A DNA stretch of 64,000 nt, taken from assembly GCA_949825065.1 (NCBI GenBank), contig OX463842.1, positions 31,590,582 to 31,654,581 of the forward strand, given 5' to 3'. Below, piece after piece: positions 22,667-34,006 of the stretch. The notes beneath the pieces are model-generated. The model was not told the DNA's origin and made no database searches. It saw only the letters and a list, made by a program, of their open reading frames with translations. Source of the DNA: Odontocerum albicorne (Eukaryota; Arthropoda; Insecta; Trichoptera; Odontoceridae). A program made the position numbers and the translations under genes. Each line of letters begins with the position of its first letter. The stretch's first letter is position 1.

Positions 22667-23305
22667 TGTTGGTACAGCCCACTGATACTCCCTCCTAGTA
22701 AAAATCGTCTATATTACTGTTACTTTGCGTGGAGGAGTGCATCCAAAAGGCTCAGGGCGACAATGATAACTCAACAGAATTTATATACACTTTATTGACA
22801 AAGTTATAACAAAATTATTATAACGTAAGGTTTAAACGTCTTTGCACATAAGCCTCCATGGTTTTTTTACTAGTTTTTTTTTGTCACTGAAGTCACTGCA
22901 CTGGGATACTATTCACTGCCCACTGAATTTGTGATGGAAATGCCACATGCCAGTTCTAGCTGGGTCGCAGGGCAGGTCTAGTTGGGTGGCAGAAATGCCC
23001 AAGCTGGACATTAGTGCGACAGGCTAGTCTAGCAAAACGGCAGAGCGGCTTCAGCTAGGCGGCAAGCTGCCTCGAGTGGGATGGCAATGTGGCTCAAAAG
23101 GTGGTAATGCTGGTGCACGTGTGAGGCAGCAAAGTGGCAAGTTGGGTCGAGTAGCATGTTTACTTTGTAATATTTTTAATCTGTCAATAAGAGGGCTATA
23201 TTCCTCAGTTAGAGCACCCTTAGGGAGAGTCTCGAAACGGTGCTATAAAAATTATAATTTTATTATAATTATTAATGAATTATAAAATCGAAACAACCTA
23301 CAACA
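22667..23305 (-). mobile_element. Candidate solo LTR (minus orientation)
   Basis: The segment starts TGTTGG and ends CTACAACA, so it has TG..CA-type ends with a short TGTTG/CAACA inversion. On the minus strand it contains AATAAAGTGTATA (about 22786-22798), a plausible poly(A) signal. It is unusually GC-rich for the window (22920-23150). No clear target duplication is seen. The part at 23163-23240 has a related copy at 47465-47560, which could mean a different repeat is embedded. Confidence 0.3.
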
Positions 23306-24329
23306 ATAAAGTGCTTTCGGCTTTGACCCCTATAGAAGTTGTATACATTTTCAACAATTTATCTTCTATTAAAGTTGAAATTTATTTCGCCGTTAATGTA
23401 AAGGTATAATTATGTTATTTACCCTTATACGAGTATTTTATTTCGAAGCTTTGAATAGTGTTCCAATTTTCCATTTTATTTCCATTTTGTTTAATTCAAC
23501 GTCTGAAAATTTGTACTTTTAAATACTTTCAGGGAGGAGCGTTAAAACACTTGAAAAGTTTGATAACATTCTCCGTTTTGAAGGTCTTCTTTGTCATTTA
23601 ACCTGCTTGTGCCTAGTTTATAATATTTATAGACGTCAATTAATGGGAATAAAGCTAAACTTTTCAATTATGATTTGTTTAATTTGAATTTTTAAAATAA
23701 TCATAAAAACACGAGGATTTTTTAAAGGCACGTTTTTTCATTAAAAAAAACTTGACATACTCGTATTCCACTAGATAGGGTTATTGGAAAATGGGAACAA
23801 AAAAAAACTAGGATTCGGAACACTAAAACGCTGAGATAGAATGCTAACTAGATTAGTGATATTAGAAATTTTGGTCAATAAAGTTGAATTTTTATTTTTA
23901 TTTTTAAAAGTATATTTTAATTTGTCCTTTAGGAAATATATCAAGGGGTTACAGGATAGAAAAATTTCCCTAAGGGTTGTGATTTAAAGGAACTGACTTT
24001 TGATATTCAACCAGCCAACAAATAAGGACAAGAAACTTAATTAAAGTTTTCTAATCAAAAATCCTTTCTTTGGAAAATAAGTCCATTTTACTTACCAAAA
24101 GTAGGTCTCTTAAATAAATAAACTTGTTGAGTTGTTTGAATACTATTTTTGAAATAATTATGTATTGTATTTGAAAATTCTATACATTGGTAAATTTGTA
24201 TATTTTGTTATGACCTCTTTAAAAAAAAACCACAATATATTGGTCCCGTAATACTTTATGCTTTTATGAAACTTTCTTATAAACTTTAACGTGAATTATT
24301 TATTGATACTCTAGAAATTATTCTTACTA
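23306..24329. other. AT-rich intronic sequence, nothing recognised
   Basis: No coding, SINE or TE end signature is visible. Confidence 0.45.
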
Positions 24330-24711
24330 ACAATATTAAACTGTTAAAAATATATTAAGAACTTAAACAATAAAGCAAAGATGGCAGCAAAAAGTTGAAA
24401 ATGTGAAGAAGAAGTAGAATAATATATTATTAAACTGTTGAAAATATAATATATGAAGTACTTACACGATTTAGTAAAAATGCCAGAGAAAAGTTGAAAG
24501 TGTGAGGAGTATATAACAATATTCGACTGTTAAAAATATTGGGTGCTAACATAAATTGTGTCCGTTTTTTTCCAAATTTAAAAATGAGCACCAAAAGTAA
24601 AACAAAATGGTAAAAGTTATACGTCATTCGAAAGAAAATTTTCTGCTCTACAAAATATTGTGTTTGCTTTTATGTTACATTCATTATTTTATTTGATTAC
24701 AAGCCTTCAAA

Positions 24712-25224
24712 ATGGAATGTCAAGTAGACGAAAGTGAGCATTTTCGACACTTCCTTCTGTTCGCGTTTAATCGAGGGAATAAAGCTGCCAAAGCTGCTCG
24801 CAATATTTGCGAAGTGTACGGTGAAGATACTATGAATAAAAGGACAGTTCATCGATGGTTTTTGCGTTTCAAAGACGGTAATTTCGACCTGAAAGACATG
24901 GAGTGTTCCGGACGACCAGTGAACTTCGATGAGGACCACTTAAACTATATTATTCATGAAGATCCCCTTCAAACCACCATAGAATTGGCTGAACAGATGA
25001 ATTGTAGTCACATGACTGTATACCGCCATCTTAAATCAATGGAAAAAGTCCAGAAGTTCGGCGCTTGGGTTCCACATGTTTTGAGTGAAAACAACAAAAA
25101 TGAACGTTCGACAATTTCTGCTGGTTTGCTCGCGCGTCATCGAGCTACGCATGGTCACAAGCAAAGGTTCCTTTACCGCATCACTACTGGTGATGAAAAG
25201 TGGTTTGAAAATGGTGATGAATAA
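24712..25224 (+). pseudogene. Mariner transposase, N-terminal part
   Basis: The 170-codon frame starts MECQVDESEHFRHFLLFAFN and contains the paired helix-turn-helix DNA-binding region: RTVHRWFLRFKDGNFDLKD, SGRP, then CSHMTVYRHLKSMEKVQKFG. WVPH follows, and finally TGDEKW, whose Asp is the first catalytic residue of the DD34D triad. The frame stops soon after, so the second and third acidic residues are missing. The inverted copy (25240-25520, minus) repeats residues 1 to about 85 with a frameshift or two. Confidence 0.85.
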
Positions 25225-25239
25225 AAAAATGGTGATGAA

Positions 25240-25520
25240 AAATGTTTGAAGGGGATCTTCATGAATAAAATGGTTTAAGCGGTCTTCTTCGAAGTCCCCT
25301 GGTCGTCCGGAATGCTCCATGTCTTTCAGGTCGAAATAACCGCCTTTGAAACGCAAAAACCATCAACGAGCTGTCCTTTCATTCATAGCATCTTCACCGT
25401 ACACTTCGCAAATATCGCGAGCAGCTTTGGTAGCTTTATTCCTTCGATTAAACGCGAACAGAAGGAGGTGTCGAAAATGCTCACTTTCGTCTACTTGAAA
25501 TTCCACTTTGAAGGCTTGTA
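25240..25520 (-). pseudogene. Mariner transposase N-terminal part, inverted copy
   Basis: On the minus strand this encodes the same N-terminal domain as 24712-24970, with FKGGYFDLKDMEHSGRP visible near 25350-25300. It ends at a DPLQT-equivalent position at the centre of the fold-back. The frame breaks around 25355. Confidence 0.8.
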
Positions 25521-25770
25521 ATCAAATAAAATAATAAATGTAATTTAAAAGCAAACACAATACCTTGTAGAGCAGATTTTTTTTTTCGAATGATGTATAA
25601 CATTTACCATTTGGTTTTACTTTTGGTGCTCTTTATTAAATTGAAAAAAAAAACGGGCACAACTTATGTTAACACCTAATATAATACTCAGACGATTCAG
25701 CAAAAAATGCAGTGAAAAGTGGAGAGTTTGGCGAAGTATAACAATGTTTGACTGTTGAAAATATAATATA

Positions 25771-26144
25771 TCGTCGTTGTTCTGCGAAAAGCATTTAAGT
25801 CTAAATATTTAGTTTTGAGATAAATGCAATTTAAGTTTTGGAAGGCGATGTAAAATCAAGTTTTTAATAAAACAAAATACAAACAGATGTTATTTAAAAA
25901 CAGTTTATTTATTTATAAGAATTACTACAAAAAATTAGTAACATGAAAACATGTTACCTGAAAATTTAAAATAAGGACACCTGTTTTGGACTTAATCTTT
26001 TCTTAGTGAAAATTTTCATAACAACGAAACCATATAACTTTTGGACGTAAATGTTTTTCCGTGTGTAGATATTTTTATTTTAAGTAAAATGGCATCAAAA
26101 AATCATTTTAAACAAAATGGAAGCTTTTCACAGAACAACGACGA
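25771..26144. mobile_element. Short TIR transposon (MITE), 374 bp
   Basis: Terminal inverted repeats of 22 bp: TCGTCGTTGTTCTG(C/T)GAAAAGC at 25771-25792, inverted at 26123-26144 with one mismatch. Both sides are flanked by TATA (25767-25770 and 26145-26148), so the target duplication is TA or TATA. There is no coding capacity. The superfamily is unassigned; a TA duplication would suit Tc1/mariner-like elements. Confidence 0.75.
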
Positions 26145-26310
26145 TATAATGTAATAATATATAATATACGAGTATAACGTCAAAACAATTTGAAATTGTG
26201 GAGAAGAAATATGACAATATTCGATGTTCAAAATATAACTTATTAAATACTTAGACGATTGAATAAAGATATCAGGAAAAAGTTGAAAATGTGAAGAAGA
26301 AATATAACAA

Positions 26311-28427
26311 GCCAAAAACACCAACAGTTAACAATGTAGTAACCCATTGTGAAGTTTTATCTCATATCAGTGAAAATATTACTTAAAATACAACATAACT
26401 CAGTTGATAATGCACAATTTGTAAAAAGTCATGTAGATCACGAGAAACGACTTCCGTGGCCTAGTCAGTAGGACACTTAAATGGCAATAGTATACACATT
26501 TGTTAAATAGTACATACGTATATCATATACGAAAATATCAATTTGTAGGCCATTTTACAATTCGGAATGTGATTATTTATGCAAATCAAATTCAAGTAAG
26601 ACACGATTGCCATTAAATTTGAGATTAGAGTGCTCATTCCGAAATACATAAGAAAGAAGGTTAATTTATAACAAGAAACATCAAACAAAATTATAAATTT
26701 AAAAATTAATGTATAATTTAGGAAACTAAAAGATTTGTAAAATTAATTCATGAATTATAAAATTAATTTAGGAATTATAAAATTAATTTATTAATTTATG
26801 AATAAGTAATTAATTCATGAATTTAATTGAAAACATAATTCTGAAGAATATATTAAACTTAAAGAAATAAAGTAATATGGACAGGTTAATAAAGCTACCT
26901 TAAAACATAAAAAAATAAGATATTTTCAGTAAAACGAACATTTTGAACTATTCCAATGGGATGCGCAGCGCTTATATGGAGTGGTGTCACATATCAGTCA
27001 AGGGTGGAACCCCTAGTTTATGTTTTTATTTTGATTCATCTTGTAGACTAATCTACATATAATACATACGATTCCATTATTTACTTAACGCTATTTTGGT
27101 ATTTTTTTATTGCTGGCAATACGATGTGCATTACTTATTTCGTCTGAGTTAATATAATTATAGATACTCGTACTTACAAAGAGAAAGTTTTTATATGAAT
27201 AAATCAGTGAACATATACAGCGAAAACCGAAAATCTTTACAAATAATATCTTCCAGGAAATCCGCAGGTATTCAATTCTGCCAGTTTGCCTATATTTAAA
27301 TAAACTTATATACTCGTACAAGTACTAAGGTAAAAATATGTAGAAATAGTAGATACTGAAAGTTAGTGAGCTTTCTAAGAATTTTATAATTTAATAAACA
27401 AAAAATATTTCTTAATTCTACATTGCAAACCAACTACTAGCCCACATTCTACGTATTTCATATTTGAGCAAACATAAAACCACCTTATAAGGGTTGTGTG
27501 GAATGGAATTTAAAAAAACTAAATATAATCATTTCTAATACATTACATAAGCAAGATATTTTCCCCTTTTCTTTAATACAATTGAAGTACAATACTTGAG
27601 ACTGTTGTCCAAAAAACTGAAACTATATATATTTTTTTCCATGTTGTCTTGGAAGATTTCAGTGAAAATACCAAGTTCTATAATTAAGAGATTGAAAATT
27701 AGTAATAAAACTTATATAATTGAATATTGATAGTGTATCATGTTCAACATTTTTGTATCAAAATTCTTATATCAAAGTTTTTAAAAGATTCATCCAAGTT
27801 CTGAAAAGTACGAGTATTCTTCATAAAATAATTAAGTGCAAAACACTTTTCAAACAAAAATACTTAACAAAATTAAATTTTCAACCATTATCCGCATTTT
27901 ATTTCATTAAAATAAAACTAATTGAATCATTAAATTAAACGTTTCCTCGGGTTGTTTTTATTCAAATTTATTTGCTCTAAATTCAAACAAAAAGTGTTGA
28001 GAATTGCCGTTTCAGTTTTAGACGACACAAAATTAACTAAACATCAATATAACAAGACTCTCTTTTTGCCGTCGTAAAATCCCAGAAACTTAAAATTTAA
28101 CATTGTAAGTTTCTTTGGTTTATAGGGCACAATAAAAGAAATTGTTTACTGAACTCAAAAGTTTTATTTAATTTATACTTTGAATACGGTGACTGAAATC
28201 AAATAAAAGCAAAACTATTATAAATATAAGAATAAGAGAAAAGTGTACAAACTTTACTTCAAACATTGATTGGTTAAGTCTGGGCTGAAAATAAATAATG
28301 TTGCCGACATTTGGAAAAAAAGTAAATACGAGTATTTCAATGCATTTTCTATCTCACTCATTATTTACCATTTAAGAAAAAATGATCTATGTTCAAGCTT
28401 AACACGGAAATCTAAAAAAAATGTGTT
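26311..28427. other. Mostly unrecognised; SINE head fragment and low-complexity AT run
   Basis: 26445-26480 is a SINE head fragment (CTTCCGTGGCCTAGTCAGTAGGAC). 26695-26830 is an internally repetitive AAAATTAATT-rich stretch. The rest is AT-rich with no support for genes. Confidence 0.5.
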
Positions 28428-28600
28428 ATGTCGTGACTACCTCCGTTCTAGTTGGCAAGACGCATGTCTCCCAATTCGGAGGTTGCGAGTTCAAATTCCG
28501 CTCGAACCTAGATTTTTTTTAAAATATTCCAGCGTGGTTTTCACTTAAATGCCACTTTAAAAATCTTTCTGATTGATTGGAAGAGATTGTTACTGTTGTA
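28428..28600 (+). mobile_element. SINE family A
   Basis: Head with CTCCGTTCTAGTTGGCAAGACGC and B-box-like GAGTTCAAATTCCG, then A/T-run, body CAGCGTGGTTTTCACTTAAATG and GATTGGAAGAGATTG. It ends early, with the 'CCACATGGCAAT' part lost. Confidence 0.7.
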
Positions 28601-29104
28601 ATGTATACAATAAAAGCGATATACAATATATTTTCGTCAGAGCCCCTCCAATGCCAAAAAAATAATACGACTATTCCTTTCTGTTCACTACGAAAGACTG
28701 CATCAAATGTTTCATGTACGGTTATGAAACCAAATAAGACAAATATTTTTACTAGATCCATAATTACGAGTCATAATCTAACAATTCAAGGAATCTTTTT
28801 CATATTCAGTCAACAAATGCTGTAATGAGTCACCCTTGAACGAGCGGATAAATAATTATACCAACGAGAATGCTCCAAAACGTCACCTAAATGGTTTGTG
28901 AATTAGTTTTGTCAAAATTTGGACTTGATATGGTTTTCTCCCTTCAGGAAATACATCGACTCTAGGGTTGAGTAAGTTTGTGCGCGTTTATATTTTCAAT
29001 AATGTTTGTACGAGTATATGTTAACTGTGTTTATAATTGTATCAATTGCTTGTTTATAATCACTCACTTTTTAATTTTATGTTATAGTTAACGTGTGCAA
29101 GAGA
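28601..29104. other. Intronic sequence, nothing recognised
   Basis: Two overlapping ORFs of about 80 codons (28519-28825, opposite strands) show no family features. Confidence 0.4.
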
Positions 29105-29280
29105 GTGGACTGAAAAACATCTGGCGTCCTTGACGGGCTTGCCCTCCTATTGGTGGGAATTTATCTCGGCTGAAATTATGTTGTGAGATGAGCCCTAACC
29201 TTTTGATAGTTTATCTCTCAAATGAGGGGTTTTTTCTATTGTATTAACATATATGTGTAATTTCAGAATGTATATTTGTA
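29105..29280 (+). repeat. Dispersed repeat, copy 2 (partner at 14445-14645)
   Basis: Shares CCTATTGGTGGG, TTTATCTCGGCTGAAATTAT and TGAGATGAGCCCTAACC with the inverse of 14445-14645. No open frame is conserved between the copies. 29281-29879 holds nothing else I can name. Confidence 0.6.
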
Positions 29281-30799
29281 TAAAATATTTATGTTAGGAA
29301 GTTTTTTTTATGTATTTATTCAACATACGTAAAACCACCAAGCGCTCCACATCAGAGATACACTTAAATATTCAAATGTGTAAGAAAATGTTATCTTATA
29401 TAATTTTATTGAAAAAGTACTGCATCGCTCTATAATAAAATCACGATTTTTAGGTCATTTTTCCCTTGTTCAGTTGGGTTTAGAAAAGAAAACTGAATTT
29501 CTTTCCAATGCGAATAGATATAATATTTCAGCTCCAGGGTGTGATACATAGAAGAAGAGAACTAGAAAGACAAAAATATTCTGGGCTTAGAAATCGGAGA
29601 GATTGGAAATAATTAGGAAGTGCAATGGATTGGAATAGAATTATCACATTTGCTGTTCATTTTTTGAATAGACACTGAATATATAGTTCTCTTATATAAG
29701 ACGAGGTTCTGCAGATAAAAAATGATCTCACAATTTTCCTTTCACCACAAAGGTGACCCTGATATTTGCGCATTAGACTGCAGTGCAAGCGATAAGGACA
29801 TATATTTGCTAAAAAATCCATTCTGGAATCGTAAGTTATCTGCAGAATAGATTGAATCGTTTTTTCTCCTTTTTATCCATCTATATAAATAAAAATTTAA
29901 ATGTTCGTATGTTGAAAATCTCTAATCTCCGAAAGTTCTTCACCGATTGCTTTGAAATTTTGACAAAAGGTAGCATTCGTTTACGAAAATGTTTACATAT
30001 TTTTATTTATATACAGCTGTATATAAAAAAGTTTATAAATCAGAAAAATAACGTTTGCGCCTCCTGCAGTGACACATGAAAACTAAACTTGACAGTTATT
30101 TCACGTTGCATTTTCGACGTTTCGGAATTAATATTAAATAATTAAATATCTATATAAATAAAAATGTAAATGTTCGTTATTTAAAAATCTCCGAAAGTTA
30201 TTCATGGATTGCTTTGAAATTTTGACAGATCCATTTTGATTTTGAATATTAAATATTAAATAATAAATTTTAAATAATTAAACATTAAATATTAAATATT
30301 TAATAATAAATATTAAATATTTAAATAATAAATATTAAATTTTCAAATGCGTTTATTGAAAAATAGCGCCATCTGCGCTATACTTAATCATTTATGCGCC
30401 ATTTTCATTTCGTAATGTGCGTAGTTGACATGTGCCTCTAAAGAATATCTGTTTCACTTAGTTTTTTTAACTTATTTTTCTGTTCAATTAGCGGTGAAAT
30501 TGAATTGTGTTGATTGATTTTCGTTTGAATTACAATCATATCGTGAATTGATCTCTTGAAGTGACGCGATCATGTGCTTCAGAGAGACGGCGTGATGTTG
30601 GTATGTACATTTTTGTCAAACGTCATATTTAATTTAAACGAACTGCCAAATTTTTGCTTATTTATAACAAGATGTATTAATTTGTCATTATTGTTAGTTT
30701 TTTGTAATGTATTTACCTAAATAACTTGCAATTTATTAGAATCGAGCCTTATGTTAAAGTTGATAAAATAATTAAAATAACTGAACGTCGTTACAAATA

Positions 30800-31160
30800 T
30801 TAAACGCATTGTCGAAAGAAGAATTAGTTGAAAAAGTATTTTCCAGCATTCAAATCAATGATAAGAATCACGATCGGCTGAGTGAACGAGCTATTCTTGC
30901 CACCAAGAACAAAGACGTCTACGAATTTAACAATATTGTTCAGTTCCTTTTTTAATGTTTCACAATTTTGTATGTTTTTGCTATTATAACTTTCTTTCTT
31001 CTTTTTCAGTGCTATCGATCTGCTTTAGTTCATCAAAATGTCGAGGAAGCAGCAAAACGACGTGTAGCCAGACTTGAAGATGCACGGCGATCGCGTTTTG
31101 CAGCTTAAGAACTGGTTCGTTCTCAAGAGAATGTACGCGACAGGCTGATAGTGGCTGAAA
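30800..31160 (+). pseudogene. Helitron helicase and N-terminal-like fragments, copy 1
   Basis: 30810-30945 encodes LSKEELVEKVF and then LSERAILATKNKDVYEFNN, a recognisable part of the PIF1-type helicase domain of Helitron proteins. After an intron-like TTTTTCAG, 31010-31160 gives a basic, charged segment (AKRRVARLEDARRSRFAA, then a stop). The domain order is not that of an intact Rep-helicase protein, so this is a scrambled remnant. Confidence 0.6.
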
Positions 31161-31377
31161 AAGGTCAGTAGGAATATCAAAAGTATCTTTTTTATATAGA
31201 ATTTAATTTTATCTCTATGTTTATATTTCAAAATCTATCAAATCGTATGTAGAAATGGAGATTTTTTTTATTAGTTCCAATTATCTATTTGTCTTCCCTT
31301 AACATTTAATTAGTTACAATTATCTCTATGTATTCCCTTAATATTTAATTAGTTACTTTTATGTTTCGCAATTTTAT

Positions 31378-31890
31378 ATGTTGCCTGAAATAACTTTGTG
31401 GCGACACGTAAAGACGTTGAAATTAACTACAAATATACATGTCCAGCTGCAAAACAATCGATCAGCTGAGATATTTTCACATCAATTGCTGGAAATAGGG
31501 AACGGAAAGGTGCCGGTTGATATGACCTCAGGACGAATTTCTCTGTCTCATAACTTCTGCAATTTAGTGATGTCAGAAGAAGAATTGGTTGAAAAAGTAT
31601 TTCCCAAATATTCAAACCAATTATAAGAATCACGATTGGCTGAGTGAATGAGCTATTCTTGCCGCCAAGAACAAAGACGTCTACGAACTGAACAATATTA
31701 TTCAGTTCCTTTTTTAATGTTTCGCAATTTTATATGTTTTTGTTATAACTTTCTTTTTTCTTTTTCAGTGCAATCGATCTTTCATTTGAATTCAAATCAT
31801 ATCGTGAATTGACTTCTTGGAGTGACGCGATCATTTGCGAGCACGGCGATGAACGCGACAGACTGATAGTAAACGCGACAGACTAAAAGT
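31378..31890 (+). pseudogene. Helitron PIF1-type helicase fragment, copy 2
   Basis: The 82-codon frame from 31378 includes LWRHVKTLKLTTN and HVQLQNNRSAEIFSHQLLEI, a Helitron helicase landmark, and GRISLSHNFCNLV. It continues out of frame into AILAAKNKDVYELNN (about 31655-31700). The section from about 31565 repeats the copy at 30808. 31790-31840 repeats 30525-30580 (CATATCGTGAATTGA, GTGACGCGATCAT). Loss of the Walker motifs makes it non-functional. Confidence 0.7.
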
Positions 31891-32149
31891 GGCTGAAAGA
31901 CATAAAAAATATTGTATACCCACAAGCATTGTGAAATTAAACATATTAGAAACGTGTGCTTTCTCTTTTCTTTCTTCTCCATTTAACCAGACTGAGCCAC
32001 AGCAACGCGTGGCCGGGTACAGCTAGTTATTAATAAAATATTTATGAAAACAACTCCATACTAAATAAAACATTTATCCCATTTACCATGCTATATATTG
32101 TCGTGATAAATGTGATACATACGTACATAAATATCATTATATCATTTCC

Positions 32150-32710
32150 CTGTTAACGTAAGCAGAGAAGACAGAGCATTTGACTTTCCTATTTCGACAC
32201 ACATCATAAGTCTCTTCTACATCCATACACCTTCTCATACAACTTCTTCGATTTCTCCCATTTTCTACGTTTCCTTCTTTTAATATACCAATCACTTAAT
32301 ATAACCATAATTTTCTTGTTTTTTCTCTCACACGCCTTCTACTCCATTTGCACTATACATTTGTTTTGTTTGTATTTCTTCATTCATTTTTCCCACATGC
32401 CCAAACTATCTCGACGTATCCTTATTCATCTTAATTAACACATTAGAGTGTTCTCTTCTTCAACTTACTCAACTATTCACTTCATACCGTATTCTGTTAA
32501 ATATTGACCACCCTCCCCCCACATCCCCACCATCATGTACTCTTTTCGGTATGAGAAGTTTGAGATAACCTAGAAAAACGTGGCGTGACCTAATCAATCA
32601 AATTCTGAAAGAGGAAAGGATAGAAAATCTTAATAATAGGATAGAACGCCAATTGATGTGTATGGATGTGGCAGAAGCGCAAAATGTAAACGCCAGGTAG
32701 AGTGCAGTGA
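32150..32710. pseudogene. Two LINE C-terminal ends, head to head
   Basis: 32545-32150 on the minus strand is the common LINE C-terminal block (LINE tail as at 11200 and 38930). 32555-32710 on the plus strand encodes PRKTWRDLINQILKEE and CMDVAEAQNV, the end of the same type of protein. The two segments cover overlapping parts of the protein in opposite orientation, so they come from two insertions or a rearrangement. Confidence 0.65.
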
Positions 32711-33887
32711 AAATATGTTATGTTTATTACTCAAATAAGGGCATGACGTGATGGTGAATGACTATCAAAGTTATGAAACAAATATTTGGAAGTGTTGCGG
32801 CGAAAAAAAGGTATTTGTTATACTTTTTGAAGAGCAGCCTTGGTCTCTTGGGTTTTACGGTGCAGAAAGTCGCGGTTTCTAAATTTGGTTCCGAAGTTCG
32901 AAAGTTACTACTTTCAATTGGCAGGATTAGGTATCAGAGGATGTGAAGATATTAACCTATTAATTCAGTCGTATGTACCCTTCTTACAATATTCAATAAA
33001 TTGTACGGAGACCTTTTCGATTCTTTTTTTATTTGATTTGAGATATATGTCGTATGGAAATCATAAAACAAGTATTAAGGCAACTTGAAGTTATGGGATT
33101 CTGTCTAAACAAATAATCTTGATGCTCTTTTATTAATCTTCATCCAGTGCGCATTATTTCATTGTGTTATAATTTATCATTCTGTAATACGTTGGTTTTT
33201 CACACTTTCTACGCAGCGATATTATTTCTGCTGCATTTATTTTAATTTCATCACTTTTCGCTACGCACAAATTTCGCTTAAATATCCTCACATACAAAGA
33301 AATATATCTTATTCTTTAATAATAATTAAGGACGAAATAAACCAGAAAATCTAACAAAATAATAAGTTTTTAACAACTATAACTTCTACTTCCTGCGCAG
33401 ATTCTTTCGAGATGTTTATTACGAGTTATTTTTTAACTATCTCACTAGATTAATTACTTCACGAGTTTTTGTTATCAGATAAAAACCTGTTAATTAAAAT
33501 GAATATTTATCCTTTGAGCACTTCAAAATAAGCAATTAGATGAGGGAATTGATTGATGCTGAGCTGTTTCTATCCAGCTTAGTGAGTCGAGTTTTTTAAT
33601 ATCCACACTCAGATATATTGAGCACAAATTTATTTTACAAATATTTTTTTTTAAATCTTCAGTGTTTTGCTGAAAAATAAAATATTTTTTCGTCGAAACT
33701 TACTAACCAAAATATATTTTCATTCGGAAGAAAGGGATCTCACAAAACGTGTTGGTCCCCATTCTGGAGCTCAACGTCTCCCTACATAGAAAGACGCAAC
33801 CATAATATTTTAAAAGGTTTCGACTTCAACGTTGTGGAACTTCATATTAGAATATTTAATAGAAATGCTACTTTGATATTCCGTTAG
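32711..33887. other. Intronic sequence, nothing recognised
   Basis: Short overlapping plus-strand ORFs at 32758-33088 (62 and 82 codons) have no recognisable motif. Confidence 0.4.
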
Positions 33888-34006
33888 TTACATTAATCCC
33901 CTTTATGATACACGTATTTTTACCTCACATTACGAAGCTTTCTTCAGGCTGAATGAGCCTTGGGATAAGAGGTAGAAATACGTGTAGAGGAGATTAATGT
34001 AATACT
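33888..34006. repeat. Imperfect ~36-bp inverted repeat with structured centre
   Basis: The left arm 33888-33926 (TTACATTAATCCCC..., ACACGTATTTTTACCTC) pairs with the right arm 33969-34004 (GAGGTAGAAATACGTGTAGAG..GATTAATGTAAT). The minus-strand centre contains CCTGAAGAAAGC, like the core between the arms of the Penelope-type termini at 44010 and 51775. Confidence 0.75.

Larger units (their letters stand above)
24539..25679. mobile_element. Fold-back mariner element (two inverted 5' halves)
   Basis: The ends are TTGGGTGCTAACATAAATTG and its inverted relative (TTAGGTGTTAACATAAGTTG read on the minus strand), flanked by TA at 24537-24538 and 25680-25681 as expected for mariner. From each end, reading inward, the same 5' UTR and transposase N-terminal coding region follow. 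The left arm reaches TGDEKW. The right arm stops around the DPLQT codons near 25240. The 3' half of the transposase is absent, so the element is a palindromic, non-autonomous derivative. Confidence 0.85.
24330..26310. repeat. Diverged ~95-bp tandem array split by two transposons
   Basis: Units share 'ACTGTTGAAAATATAATATA', 'ACTTAGACGATT.A..AAAAATGC', 'AAAAGTTGAAAATGTGAAGAAG' and 'TATAACAATATTCGACTG'. Two units lie at about 24330-24520. A third is broken at 24538 by the mariner (24539-25679) and resumes at 25680. A fourth is broken by the TIR element (25771-26144) and resumes after it. A fifth ends near 26310. Confidence 0.8.
29880..32026 (+). mobile_element. Helitron, non-autonomous, inserted between A and T
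   Basis: It starts TCTATATAAATAAAAAT at 29880 after a host A, and ends CTAG at 32023-32026 before a host T, the classic Helitron target. Just inside the 3' end is a hairpin, GCCAC (31996-32000) with GTGGC (32009-32013), then about 9 nt to CTAG. A second copy of the 5' end (TCTATATAAATAAAAATG) starts at 30149 inside the element. Internal sequence holds decayed helicase fragments and an AT-rich run (30240-30345). Confidence 0.85.

Noticed and set aside
30240..30345. Origin-like AT island
   Set aside because: It is a simple AATATTAAAT low-complexity stretch inside the Helitron with no other support.
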